Assembly (NCBI RefSeq): GCF_022827545.1
Contig: NZ_CP094669.1
Span: forward strand, 1,702,001-1,766,000
Origin: Hymenobacter tibetensis
GTDB lineage: Bacteria; Bacteroidota; Bacteroidia; Cytophagales; Hymenobacteraceae
Reading direction: 5' to 3'
Length of the DNA stretch: 64,000 nucleotides
Below, in pieces: positions 8,473 to 17,885 of this stretch. Position 1 is the first letter of the stretch. Each line of letters opens with the position of its first letter. The notes under the pieces were generated by a model, which was not told the origin of the DNA, searched no databases, and worked only from the letters and a program-made list of their open reading frames with translations. The position numbers and the translations under genes were made by a program.

Positions 8473-9843
8473 ATGCACATTGTAGTATTAGGAGCGGCCG
8501 AAAGTGGAGTAGGGGCTGCGCTGTTAGCGCAGGCCAAAGGCCACTCCGTGTTCGTGTCCGACAAGAGCCCCATTCAGCCTATATATAAGGAGAAGCTGGC
8601 CCAAGCCGGTATTCCTTTCGAGGAAAACCAGCACACGCTAGAAGAAATACTCAGGGCCGATGAGGTAGTGAAGAGTCCTGGTATTCCCGAAAAGGCGCCT
8701 GTCATTCAGGCTTTGCGTGAGAAAGGAACACCCATTATTTCGGAAATCGAGTTGGCGGGACGCCATACCACGGCCAAATGCATTTGCATCACCGGTACCA
8801 ATGGTAAGACTACTACCACGCTGCTCACTTATCATTTGCTGAAAGAAGCCGGGTATAGCGTTGGGCTAGCCGGCAATGTGGGGTTCAGCCTTGCCGAGCA
8901 GGTGATAGCAGACCAGTTTGAATACTACGTGGTGGAGCTGAGCAGCTTCCAACTCGACGATACCTACCATTTCCGGCCCTGGATTTCGGTGCTGCTCAAC
9001 ATCACCCCCGACCACCTCGACCGGTACAACTACTCCATGGCCAGCTACGCCGAAGCCAAGTTGCGCATCATGCGCAACCAGGACAGCAACGGCCACTTCA
9101 TCTACAACGCCGACGACGAGAATATCCAGCGGTACTTCCAAGCCGCCTTGCGCTCGGTCCAGCAGTTGCCCTTCAGCCTGCACCACCACCCCGACTACCA
9201 GTTGGGTGCATACTACTTGGATGAGGAAAACATTTGCGTGGATTTGCAGCCCGGCTATTTCAGTGAAACCGAAAAAATAAACACCGCCAGTTCGCCGCTC
9301 ATCGGGCAGCACAACCGCCAGAACATGATGGCTGCCGTATTGTGTGCTCGGCTGGCCGGCATAGAGAAGCCACAGATTGAGGCCGGCCTGGCCACGTTCC
9401 ACAACGCCGACCACCGCCTGCAACTTGTAGGCGAAAGCAACGGCGTGCGTTTCATCAACGACAGCAAAGCCACCAACGTGGAAGCTGCCTGGTATGCTCT
9501 CGACGGTATCAAGGGCCCTATTGTGTGGATTGCAGGCGGTACCGATAAGGGCAACGACTATGCTACGCTCGTGCCGCTAGCGGAGGCCAAGGTGAAAGCC
9601 CTGATTTGCCTCGGCGTCGACAACGAAAAGCTGCGCACTGTTTTCAATTCCGTGGTGCCGCAGTTGGAAGAAACGCAAAGCGTGGAAACCGCCGTGCGCC
9701 GTGCCGCCGAACTGGCACCGCCTGGCGGCGTGGTGCTGCTGTCGCCAGCCTGTGCCTCGTTCGATTTATTTAAGAACTATGAAGACCGGGGCCGTCAGTT
9801 TGCGGCCGCGGTGAAGAAAGTAACCGAGGAGTCGAGCAGGTAA
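8473..9843 (+). CDS. murD: UDP-MurNAc-L-Ala-D-Glu ligase MurD
   Basis: A 456-residue Mur ligase that adds D-glutamate to UDP-MurNAc-L-Ala. It has an N-terminal Rossmann-like domain (MHIVVLGAAESGVGAA), the ATP loop GTNGKTTTT at about residues 108-116, the central HLDRY motif and the C-terminal FINDSKATN motif typical of MurD. Length is normal. It follows mraY by 62 bp. Confidence 0.97.
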   Translation: MHIVVLGAAESGVGAALLAQAKGHSVFVSDKSPIQPIYKEKLAQAGIPFEENQHTLEEILRADEVVKSPGIPEKAPVIQALREKGTPIISEIELAGRHTTAKCICITGTNGKTTTTLLTYHLLKEAGYSVGLAGNVGFSLAEQVIADQFEYYVVELSSFQLDDTYHFRPWISVLLNITPDHLDRYNYSMASYAEAKLRIMRNQDSNGHFIYNADDENIQRYFQAALRSVQQLPFSLHHHPDYQLGAYYLDEENICVDLQPGYFSETEKINTASSPLIGQHNRQNMMAAVLCARLAGIEKPQIEAGLATFHNADHRLQLVGESNGVRFINDSKATNVEAAWYALDGIKGPIVWIAGGTDKGNDYATLVPLAEAKVKALICLGVDNEKLRTVFNSVVPQLEETQSVETAVRRAAELAPPGGVVLLSPACASFDLFKNYEDRGRQFAAAVKKVTEESSR

Positions 9844-9913
9844 GGCCACCGTTCGGTCGCTCATTGCATGTTTCCATCAGTTTTTACAGTCACTCAGTCA
9901 TTCAACTACTCTC

Positions 9914-11092
9914 ATGGACATCATCAAAAACTGGCTGCGGCAGAACTTGAAAGGTGACCCGGTGCTGTGGGGCATTGTGATTCTGTTTTCCCTGATCAGT
10001 ATTGCCGTAGTGTATTCGGCCACCGGCACGCTGGCGTACAAGCAGCGGGCAGGCAACACTGAATACTTCCTGCTCAAGCACACCGGCCTGATCTTCGTGG
10101 GGCTAGCCTTCATGTGGCTGGCGCACCGCATCGACTACCGCTACTACTCGCGGCTGTCGTTGTACGCGCTGCTGCTGTCAGTGCCGCTGCTCATGTTCAC
10201 CTATTTCATGGGTTCGAACATCAACGAAGCCTCTCGCTGGCTGACCATCCCAGTTATCAACCAAACCTTTCAGCCCTCTGACTTAGCCAAGTTGGCATTG
10301 ATTGCGCACTTGGCGTCCATGCTGAGCCGCCGCCAACAACAGGTGCAAGACTTCAAAACCACGCTGCTCCCCGTCATGCTATGGGTGGGGTTGATTTGCG
10401 GTATCATCATTCTAAGTAACGCCTCTACGGCCTTGTTGCTGTTTGCCACTTGCCTGTTGCTGATGTTTATCGGGCGGGTGCCGCTCAAGCAAATGGCCGT
10501 GATGGTAGCTATTGGGCTGGTCGTGGGAGGCATTGGTCTTTCCTCGGGTCAGCGCTATAAAACGGTGCTAAGCCGGGTCGAGAACTTCACTGACAAAAGC
10601 AAGCCAGTACCATTCCAGCTGGAGCACAGCTACATTGCCATTGCTACGGGCGGTGTAACCGGCAAGGGCCCTGGCAACAGCACGGAGCGCAATATCCTGC
10701 CGCACCCGTACTCCGACTTCATTTTTGCCATCATCATCGAAGAGTATGGAATGGTCGGTGGGGCCTTTGTGGTCTTCCTCTACATTGCCTTCCTCTATCG
10801 TGGGCTGCTGACGGTAGTGAACAGTTACGGCGCTTTCGGAGGGCTGCTTTCAGCAGGCCTCACCTTTAGTTTGGTGCTGCAAGCTATGGTGAACATGGGC
10901 GTAGCGGTGGGCTTAGGCCCGATTACGGGGTTGCCGTTGCCGCTGCTAAGTATGGGTGGTACTTCACTCATCTTTACGGGTATTAGCATCGGCATTATCC
11001 TGGCGGTAAGCCGGGGCGAGCGGGAAATCCGCCCAGTAGCCGGCGAACCCGCCGATACGGCCCGCATTCCGAAAGTCTCTTCCTACGCGTAA
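9914..11092 (+). CDS. ftsW: SEDS peptidoglycan polymerase FtsW
   Basis: A 392-residue SEDS-family membrane protein, the septal glycosyltransferase partner of FtsI. Conserved family segments include the loop with ASRWL, HSYIAIATGG and the C-terminal GPITGLPLPLLSMGGTS. Ten membrane helices can be traced. RodA is an alternative by sequence alone, but the position between murD and murG makes FtsW the clear choice. Confidence 0.95.
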   Translation: MDIIKNWLRQNLKGDPVLWGIVILFSLISIAVVYSATGTLAYKQRAGNTEYFLLKHTGLIFVGLAFMWLAHRIDYRYYSRLSLYALLLSVPLLMFTYFMGSNINEASRWLTIPVINQTFQPSDLAKLALIAHLASMLSRRQQQVQDFKTTLLPVMLWVGLICGIIILSNASTALLLFATCLLLMFIGRVPLKQMAVMVAIGLVVGGIGLSSGQRYKTVLSRVENFTDKSKPVPFQLEHSYIAIATGGVTGKGPGNSTERNILPHPYSDFIFAIIIEEYGMVGGAFVVFLYIAFLYRGLLTVVNSYGAFGGLLSAGLTFSLVLQAMVNMGVAVGLGPITGLPLPLLSMGGTSLIFTGISIGIILAVSRGEREIRPVAGEPADTARIPKVSSYA

Positions 11093-11152
11093 GCAGCGCA
11101 ACCCTATACTACCCTGCGGTTTCACGCCGCCCCAACTTGCCAGAAAACAGAA

Positions 11153-12289
11153 ATGCCCGATAAGAAGCCCCACCCTACCTCACATGCACTACGCGTCATC
11201 ATCAGTGGTGGCGGCACGGGCGGGCATATCTTCCCGGCGGTAGCTATTGCCAACGAAGTGCGCCGCCGCCAACCGGACGCTGAAATCTTGTTTGTGGGTG
11301 CCAATGGCCGGATGGAAATGACGCGGGTACCCGAAGCCGGCTACGAAATCGTGGGGCTCGACATTGCGGGCCTACAGCGCCGACTAACGCCGCAGAACCT
11401 GCTTTTCCCCATCAAGGTGATGCGGGCGGTACGCAAGGCGGGCAAGCTCATCGAAAAATTCCGGCCCGATGTGGTGGTAGGGGTGGGGGGCTACGCGTCG
11501 GCACCGGTGTTGCTAGCGGCTACCTCGCGCGGTATTCCTAGCCTTATTCAAGAGCAGAATTCTTACGCGGGGCTCGTGAACAAGCTGCTGAGCCGCCGGG
11601 TCAACAAAATTTGCGTGGCCTATGATGGGATGGAGAAGTTTTTTCCGGAGGAGAAGCTCGTACTGACCGGGAATCCTGTTCGTACCGAAATAGCCAGCGG
11701 CAACCGCGCCGAAGCCTTGCAGTTCTTCGGCCTTGCGCCGGATCGGCCCGTGTTGCTCGTCATAGGCGGCAGCCTGGGTGCTCGCACCCTCAACCACGCC
11801 ACGGCGGCTGCGCTGCCGCGCCTGCAAGCGGCTGGGGTGCAGCTGTTGTGGCAAACGGGTAAGCTCTACTATCCGGAAGCTGCGCAGCAAGCGGCCCCTT
11901 TCGCCACCGATAACCTGAAGGCACTGGAATTTGTGCAACGCATGGATCTAGCCTACGCCGCCGCCAACGTGGTGGTGAGCCGCGCCGGGGCATTGTCGGT
12001 GTCGGAGTTGTGTTTGACCGGTAAACCCAGCATCCTGGTGCCTTCGCCGAACGTGGCAGAAGACCACCAAACCAAAAACGCCATGGCCTTGGTTCGGAAA
12101 AATGCTGCTCTATTGGTAGCCGACAACGAAGCGCCTGCCAAGCTCTACGATACAGCGCTTGCCCTACTACAAGACTCCACGCAGCAACAGCAACTGACAA
12201 CCCAGGTATTGCAGTTGGCTCGGCCAGCCGCTACCACCACCATCGTCAATGAACTGCTGAAACTGGTGAGCAACAGTTCTAAGTCATAA
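11153..12289 (+). CDS. murG: UDP-GlcNAc:lipid I GlcNAc transferase MurG
   Basis: A 378-residue GT28 glycosyltransferase at the inner membrane face that converts lipid I to lipid II. The N-terminal glycine loop SGGGTGGHIFPA is at residues 18-29. VVGVGGYASAP and QEQNSYAGLVN match the family, as does the C-terminal GGSLGART donor site. Normal length and place in the dcw cluster. Confidence 0.97.
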   Translation: MPDKKPHPTSHALRVIISGGGTGGHIFPAVAIANEVRRRQPDAEILFVGANGRMEMTRVPEAGYEIVGLDIAGLQRRLTPQNLLFPIKVMRAVRKAGKLIEKFRPDVVVGVGGYASAPVLLAATSRGIPSLIQEQNSYAGLVNKLLSRRVNKICVAYDGMEKFFPEEKLVLTGNPVRTEIASGNRAEALQFFGLAPDRPVLLVIGGSLGARTLNHATAAALPRLQAAGVQLLWQTGKLYYPEAAQQAAPFATDNLKALEFVQRMDLAYAAANVVVSRAGALSVSELCLTGKPSILVPSPNVAEDHQTKNAMALVRKNAALLVADNEAPAKLYDTALALLQDSTQQQQLTTQVLQLARPAATTTIVNELLKLVSNSSKS

Positions 12290-12315
12290 TTCAACATCTA
12301 GACTCAAATCTTCCC

Positions 12316-13752
12316 TTGAACCCTGTCGCAGCATTTCCTTACGTCTACTTCCTTGGCATTGGAGGCATTGGCATGTCCGCACTGGCACGCTGGTTTCAAG
12401 CCAATGGCCACACCGTAGCGGGCTACGACAAAACCAGCACGCCCCTTACGGAGGCGCTGGCGGCGGAAGGTATTGCCGTGCACTACGATGATGCAGTAGC
12501 CAGTATCCCGGCTGCCGTGCGCGAGAATCCAGCCCAAACCCTCGTTGTGCTGACGCCTGCTATCCCGAAAGACCATCAAGAGTGGGCTTGGCTACGTGAA
12601 AAGGGCTATGATATTCGCAAGCGTAGCCAGGTGCTTGGGGTGCTCACGCAGGGCCACCGCACTATTGCCGTGGCCGGCACCCACGGCAAAACCACTACCA
12701 GTAGCATGGTAGCGCATTTGCTGCATCATGCAGGCGTACCGTGCGCCGCCTTCTTGGGCGGTATCTCCGTGAACCTGGGCTCAAATCTGCTGTTGCCTCC
12801 AATTGGTAACTCTGACGTGCCCATTGTGGTGGAAGCTGATGAGTATGACCGGAGCTTCCTGACGCTACACCCCACCATTGCCATTGTTACGAGCACCGAT
12901 GCCGACCACCTCGATATCTATGGTAACAAAGAGGCGCTAGTAGAGTCGTTCCGGCAGTTTGTAGGGCAGATTCAACCCGGTGGTACCCTTATCATCAACC
13001 ACACAGCCGATGCCAGCGTAGCGGCCGCCGTGCCAGCAGGCGTCCGGGTAATTCGCTATGGGCTCAACCCCGAGCAAGGCCCGGAACTGTCTGCTTCTAA
13101 TATTACGGCCCAGGGCCACCAGTTCCATTTTGCGCTGCATGGCCCTCAGGGTTCAGTGGATGCATTGACGTTGGCGGTGCCCGGCTACCACAATGTGGAA
13201 AACATGTTGGCCGCCGCTTGCGTAGCGCAACTAGAGGGCGTGAGCCCCGAGCATCTGCAAGCTGCTGTAGCCGCCTATAAAGGAGTAAAGCGCCGGTTCG
13301 AGTTCATCGTAACGGCCGGTACGCCCGAGCAGCCAAAAGTATATGTGGATGATTATGCCCATCATCCACGCGAAATAGAAGCTTTTTTACGTTCTGTGCG
13401 GGCGTTGTATCCCGGGCGTCAGCTACGTGTGGTATTCCAACCCCACTTGTTCACCCGCACCCGCGACTTTGCTGCAGGCTTTGCTGAAAGCCTTAGCCTG
13501 GCCGATGAGGTTGTCTTGATGGATATTTACCCGGCTCGGGAATTACCCTTGGAAGGCGTCACTTCAGAATTGATTTTGTCCCAAATAACTGCCCCTCAAA
13601 AGTCGCTGCAGACCAGTGACAAAATTTTGGCAAATGCGGGTGCTGACTCGAATTTCGACGTACTCGCAACAGTCGGAGCCGGGGATATCGATAAGTTAGT
13701 ACCTGATTTAAAGAATATTTTAGATATTCGCTGGAATGAAGCTCAAGCGTAA
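12316..13752 (+). CDS. murC: UDP-MurNAc:L-alanine ligase MurC
   Basis: A 478-residue Mur ligase that adds the first amino acid, L-Ala, to UDP-MurNAc. It begins VYFLGIGGIGMSALARWF, diagnostic for MurC, with the ATP loop GTHGKTTT at 121-128 and the late DDYAHHPREI and FQPHLFTRT motifs. The start is a TTG at 12316, just before the conserved N-terminus. Its last 17 bp overlap ftsQ. Confidence 0.96.
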   Translation: MNPVAAFPYVYFLGIGGIGMSALARWFQANGHTVAGYDKTSTPLTEALAAEGIAVHYDDAVASIPAAVRENPAQTLVVLTPAIPKDHQEWAWLREKGYDIRKRSQVLGVLTQGHRTIAVAGTHGKTTTSSMVAHLLHHAGVPCAAFLGGISVNLGSNLLLPPIGNSDVPIVVEADEYDRSFLTLHPTIAIVTSTDADHLDIYGNKEALVESFRQFVGQIQPGGTLIINHTADASVAAAVPAGVRVIRYGLNPEQGPELSASNITAQGHQFHFALHGPQGSVDALTLAVPGYHNVENMLAAACVAQLEGVSPEHLQAAVAAYKGVKRRFEFIVTAGTPEQPKVYVDDYAHHPREIEAFLRSVRALYPGRQLRVVFQPHLFTRTRDFAAGFAESLSLADEVVLMDIYPARELPLEGVTSELILSQITAPQKSLQTSDKILANAGADSNFDVLATVGAGDIDKLVPDLKNILDIRWNEAQA

Positions 13753-14500
13753 GGTCCACAACATTCTCTTTGCTACTAGCTGCTTGCTGCTGCTAGGGGG
13801 CTTGGCTGTGTTTGCCGGTGTTCGGCAAGCTCACCGGCCGGTGGGTCAAGTGATAGTCACGATAAGCAACGAGTTCAACAACTTCTTCATCAGCGAACAG
13901 GAAGTAACCAGCCTGCTCACGCGTGGAGGAGAGCAACGCCTAGAGGGCACCACCCCCGATGACCTAGACTTGCCCGCCTTGGAGGCCCGCCTAAAGGCCC
14001 ATTCCTTTGTTAAGGATGCCCAAGTGTACCGCGACCTATCTGGCAACTTGCACGCCGATGTGCGCCAGAACCGTCCCATAGCCCGCCTTATTCACTCCAA
14101 CACGCGCCTCGATTCCTACCTGGATGCTGACGGCCACAAGCTGCCACTCTCGTCGTTGTTCACGGCTCGGGTAGTGCCGGTGGCGCGGCAGGGAGGAGCT
14201 CCATTGGCTGCTTCCTTCTTCCAAGATTCCACCGGCCAACGCTACCTCGAATTATTGCGCTATATTGATGAAAAACCCTTTTGGCGCGCTCAGATAGCTG
14301 AAGTATTCATTGCTCCCAACGGCAAGGTTTCCTTCACGCAACAGGTAGGCGACCAACGGGTAGAATTTGGCTTTCCGGAGAATATTTCGGAAAAATTCGC
14401 GAAACTGATGGTATTTTACCGTCAAATTCCGCCGGCGCTTGGTTGGAATACGTACCACCGCGTCAACGTAGAGTTCAAAGATCAAATCATCTGCGAGTAG
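13736..14500 (+). CDS. ftsQ: cell division protein FtsQ
   Basis: A 254-residue bitopic protein, scaffold of the FtsQLB complex. One membrane helix lies at about residues 9-27 (ILFATSCLLLLGGLAVFAG), followed by a POTRA-like region (about 38-105, with ARLKAHSFVKDAQVYRD) and a beta domain. Sequence conservation of FtsQ is low; position between murC and ftsA supports the name. It overlaps murC by 17 bp, the same overlap size as ftsL/ftsI. No murB or ddl lies before it, as is usual in Bacteroidota. Confidence 0.88.
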   Translation: MKLKRKVHNILFATSCLLLLGGLAVFAGVRQAHRPVGQVIVTISNEFNNFFISEQEVTSLLTRGGEQRLEGTTPDDLDLPALEARLKAHSFVKDAQVYRDLSGNLHADVRQNRPIARLIHSNTRLDSYLDADGHKLPLSSLFTARVVPVARQGGAPLAASFFQDSTGQRYLELLRYIDEKPFWRAQIAEVFIAPNGKVSFTQQVGDQRVEFGFPENISEKFAKLMVFYRQIPPALGWNTYHRVNVEFKDQIICE

Positions 14501-14594
14501 TTTTTTCTGCTCTCAAGGCCTGAAAAGGCTATTTTTGCCAAGTCACACCGCATCCAATTGCTATTCCCTCGCCAGCTTTACCCGACCCTTCCAC

Positions 14595-15989
14595 ATGCAA
14601 CACGATAAGATTGTAGTCGGCCTCGACATCGGAACCACAAAAATCTGTGCCCTTGTAGGCCGCAAAAACGAGTTTGGCAAACTCGAAATACTGGGCATGG
14701 GCAAGGCTGTGTCGGAAGGCGTGGTGCGCGGTATTGTGTCCAACATCGACAAGACGGTAGACGCTATCCGGCGGGCCATTCGGCAAGCCGAAGAAATGTC
14801 AGGCATTAATATCGGCGTAGTGAACGTAGGTATTGCCGGGCAGCATATTAAGAGCTTGCAACACAACGGCAGCATCACGCGCGCTTCCGCTGACAGCGAA
14901 ATCACGCAGGAAGATGTAGAGCGCCTCACCGGCGACATGTACCGCCTCGTAACCCCGCCCGGTTCACAGATCATCCACGTAATGCCCCAAGACTACAAGG
15001 TGGATTACGAGGAAGGCATCATGGACCCTGTGGGCATGTCGGGCGTGCGTTTGGAGGGCAACTTCCACATCATCACGGCGCAAAGCACGGCCATCAACAA
15101 CATCAACAAGTGCGTTACCAAGGCTGGCCTGGAAATCGACAATCTGATTCTGGAGCCGCTGTCTTCTTCTATGTCCGTATTGTCGGACGAGGAGAAGGAG
15201 GCGGGTGTAGCACTCATTGACATTGGGGGTGGTACCACCGATTTGGCCATCTTCAAAGACGGTATCATCCGCCACGCGGCAGTATTGCCTTTCGGGGGCA
15301 ACATCGTAACCTCCGACATCAAGTTGGGCTGCCAGGTGATGCAGAACCAAGCCGAGCAACTGAAGGTGAAGTTCGGTAAAGCCATTGCCGAGGAAGCTTC
15401 CGATTATGAAATTGTAAGCATCCCTGGTCTGCGCGACCGGGCACCAAAGGAAATTTCTCTCAAAAACCTGGCCTACATCATCGAGGCCCGGATGGAGGAA
15501 ATCATCGAGTTGGTATATGCCGAAATCCAGCGCACCGGCCACGCCGACAAGCTGGCCGCCGGCATCGTGCTGACGGGTGGCGGGTCGCAGCTCCAGAACT
15601 TGGTGCAGCTTACCGAATACGTAACCGGCCTCGATACCCGTATCGGCTACCCGAACGAGCACTTAGGCAAGAGCAAGATTGAGGCTGTGAAGTCGCCGAT
15701 GTTTGCCACCACGGTTGGTCTTGTGTTGGCTGGTTACCGTTCGCTCGACGAGCGTCTGAACCGCAATTACGAGCAGGAGCAACAGCACATTCCGCAGCCA
15801 GCGCCGTATTACCAAGCACCAGCGCCCGCGCCGACCCCGGCACCCGTGCCGGCCGCTAAGCCTGTAGCGCAAAAGCCAACTGAACCAAAAGAGCCGAAGA
15901 AGCCATCTGGCGCTGGTAAGTTTTTCCAGGACATTATCAGCCGTACCAAAGGACTGCTAATTGACGACTTCGACGACACCAAGTACTAA
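14595..15989 (+). CDS. ftsA: cell division actin homologue FtsA
   Basis: A 464-residue actin-like ATPase that tethers FtsZ to the membrane. Phosphate-1 motif VVGLDIGTTKICALVG is near residue 8, and IDIGGGTTDLAIF near 200. A Pro/Ala-rich linker (about 410-435) leads to a C-terminal GKFFQDIISRTKGLL, a plausible amphipathic membrane-targeting helix. I chose the ATG at 14595 because it lies eight residues before the first conserved motif; the in-frame TTG at 14535 adds 20 residues with no similarity. Confidence 0.95.
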   Translation: MQHDKIVVGLDIGTTKICALVGRKNEFGKLEILGMGKAVSEGVVRGIVSNIDKTVDAIRRAIRQAEEMSGINIGVVNVGIAGQHIKSLQHNGSITRASADSEITQEDVERLTGDMYRLVTPPGSQIIHVMPQDYKVDYEEGIMDPVGMSGVRLEGNFHIITAQSTAINNINKCVTKAGLEIDNLILEPLSSSMSVLSDEEKEAGVALIDIGGGTTDLAIFKDGIIRHAAVLPFGGNIVTSDIKLGCQVMQNQAEQLKVKFGKAIAEEASDYEIVSIPGLRDRAPKEISLKNLAYIIEARMEEIIELVYAEIQRTGHADKLAAGIVLTGGGSQLQNLVQLTEYVTGLDTRIGYPNEHLGKSKIEAVKSPMFATTVGLVLAGYRSLDERLNRNYEQEQQHIPQPAPYYQAPAPAPTPAPVPAAKPVAQKPTEPKEPKKPSGAGKFFQDIISRTKGLLIDDFDDTKY

Positions 15990-15993
15990 TCTG

Positions 15994-16060
15994 TTAAATG
16001 GTTGAATTGCTAAATGGTTGTCGTTGAACGACCAACAATTTAACCACACAACCATTTAGC
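15994..16060. repeat. long imperfect hairpin between ftsA and ftsZ
   Basis: The gap folds on itself: 16009-16021 is an exact 13-bp inverted copy of 16048-16060, and the outer and inner sequences (15994-16025 against 16027-16060) pair imperfectly over about 32 nt around a single central base, with TCGTT/AACGA at the tip. The words TAAATGGTTG are repeated inside each arm. No T-tract follows, so a terminator is unlikely; an mRNA processing or stability structure is possible. Confidence 0.75.
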
Positions 16061-16070
16061 CACTCACCTC

Positions 16071-17561
16071 ATGAATTATAAATTCGACATCCCGGCGCAA
16101 TCCAAGTCCATCATCAAGGTGATTGGCGTGGGTGGGGGCGGCTCCAACGCCGTCAACCACATGTTTGGCCAGGGCATAAAGGACGTAGAGTTCGTCATCT
16201 GTAACACCGACAAGCAAGCGTTGGCCTCTTCTACGGTGCCCAACCGGTTGCAAATTGGTATGGATTTGACCGAAGGCCTTGGAGCCGGAGCCAATCCGGA
16301 ACGCGGTAAGCAAGCGGCCATTGAGAGCCGGGAGCAAATCAGGGAGCTGCTTAGCAATGGCACCAAGATGGTATTCATCACGGCTGGTATGGGTGGTGGT
16401 ACCGGCACGGGTGCGGCACCGGTTATCGCCAAAGTTGCCAAAGAGCTAGGCATTCTTACGGTAGGTATCGTGACGGCGCCCTTCATGTTTGAAGGCAAGA
16501 AAAAGCGCCAACAAGCTGAGCTAGGAATCAAAGAGCTGAGCGAGAACTGCGACACCGTACTGGTAATTCTTAACGATAAGCTCCGCGAGATTTACGGTAA
16601 CCTGCCTATCCGCTCGGCTTTCGCCAAGGCCGACAACGTATTGAGCACCGCCGCCAAGTCTATTGCCGAAATCATAACGGTAACAGCCGATGTGAACGTC
16701 GACTTTGAAGACGTTAAAACGGTGATGAAAGACAGTGGTGCGGCCGTAATGGGAAGCAGCATCACGGACGGCGAAAACCGCGCCCGCCGTGCTGCCGAAG
16801 AGGCATTGGCCTCGCCGTTGCTCAACAACACCGACATCCACGGGGCCCAGCGCATTCTGCTCAGCATCATGTCCGGCGACCAGGCTGAACTGGAGATGGA
16901 CGAGTTGACGGAAATCACCGAGTGCATTCAAGACAAAGCCGGTCAAAACGCCGAGGTTATCTTCGGTCACGGTATCGACTCCACCTTGGGACAGAGCATT
17001 CGCGTGACGGTAATTGCTACGGGCTTTGCTCGCGAAGCGCACACAATTACAGTCACACCTTCCACGCGCGAGCCGGAGCCTGAGGCACCCCAGCCAGACC
17101 CCCAAATCAACATTTTTGATCGGGAGCGTCAGGAGTCAACCCCGGTAATGCCTGTAGTGCCGACCTTCACCAGCACGCCGCCCCCGGCTCCAGAGCCTCA
17201 GCCAGTGAAGTTTGACTTGGAAACGTCGCCCTACAATGCGCCGGTACCGCCCGTGGCTGCCCCCTCTTCACCCGCTCCCGATCCAGTGGTGTATCAAGCG
17301 CCACAACCTGCGCCACCATTACCCGGTCGGCCGGCTCTTGATGCTCGTGCCGAAGAGCGCCGCCGCCGCTTGCAGGAACTCAGCAACGGTATTTCCAACG
17401 AAACGATAAAGGATCAATTGGAGACGCCAGCCTATCTCCGTCGGCAAGTGAAGCTGGAAAATGTGACGCCTTCTTCCGAGCGAAACATTAGCCGCTTCAA
17501 TCTTTCGGACGATAACGAATTGCTCGGAGACAACCGTTTCCTTCACGACAACGTGGACTAA
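16071..17561 (+). CDS. ftsZ: cell division tubulin homologue FtsZ
   Basis: A 496-residue GTPase that forms the Z ring. It shows the N-terminal KVIGVGGGGSNAVNHM and the tubulin signature GGGTGTG at 108-114. The globular core ends near residue 320. It is followed by a long Pro/Ala/Gln-rich linker and a conserved late segment PAYLRRQVKLE. The protein ends FLHDNVD, a tail typical of Bacteroidota FtsZ rather than the E. coli peptide. It is the last gene of the dcw cluster, followed by a terminator. Confidence 0.98.
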   Translation: MNYKFDIPAQSKSIIKVIGVGGGGSNAVNHMFGQGIKDVEFVICNTDKQALASSTVPNRLQIGMDLTEGLGAGANPERGKQAAIESREQIRELLSNGTKMVFITAGMGGGTGTGAAPVIAKVAKELGILTVGIVTAPFMFEGKKKRQQAELGIKELSENCDTVLVILNDKLREIYGNLPIRSAFAKADNVLSTAAKSIAEIITVTADVNVDFEDVKTVMKDSGAAVMGSSITDGENRARRAAEEALASPLLNNTDIHGAQRILLSIMSGDQAELEMDELTEITECIQDKAGQNAEVIFGHGIDSTLGQSIRVTVIATGFAREAHTITVTPSTREPEPEAPQPDPQINIFDRERQESTPVMPVVPTFTSTPPPAPEPQPVKFDLETSPYNAPVPPVAAPSSPAPDPVVYQAPQPAPPLPGRPALDARAEERRRRLQELSNGISNETIKDQLETPAYLRRQVKLENVTPSSERNISRFNLSDDNELLGDNRFLHDNVD

Positions 17562-17580
17562 GCTTCGATTTTACGTAAGA

Positions 17581-17618
17581 AACAAAGAGGCCCTTGACAG
17601 TTCAAGGGCCTCTTTGTT
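17581..17618 (+). terminator. terminator after ftsZ
   Basis: A 17-bp perfect stem (17581-17597 with 17602-17618) and a 4-nt loop, ending in CTTTGTTTG. It closes the dcw transcript and may also serve minus-strand transcription. Confidence 0.85.
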
Positions 17619-17636
17619 TGTAATAATTCAGTTAAG

Positions 17637-17831
17637 CTAAAGATTCTGTGAGGAATCTTCGGATAAGGCAGTTGAATCGGAGAGGAGCCTGCCGGGCTCT
17701 CGGTCGGGGCTAAGCTGGCGCGTAGAAGACATAGAAGAGCAGGAGGTAGCCATTATCACGCCGATAACGAATACTAGGAGGCGGAGACGATGCCACATAA
17801 CGCTTGAAATAAAGTGGCTTGGCTTGCGCAT
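17637..17831 (-). CDS. possible small lipoprotein-like ORF
   Basis: A 64-residue ORF downstream of the di-heme protein gene, 54 bp after its stop. It has a basic start, one hydrophobic segment (about 14-28) and a Cys after MATS that could be a loose lipobox, then a Ser-rich hydrophilic tail. Nothing recognisable; it may be a chance ORF. Confidence 0.3.
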   Translation of the reverse strand: MRKPSHFISSVMWHRLRLLVFVIGVIMATSCSSMSSTRQLSPDREPGRLLSDSTALSEDSSQNL

Positions 17832-17885
17832 GACACTGGTTACAGCTGATTCTATATCCTTAGTGGCTGATATGCCACCACAAGA

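Noticed and set aside
14535..14594. ftsA start at the TTG at 14535
   Set aside because: The 20 extra residues are not FtsA-like; the ATG at 14595 sits just before the conserved core.
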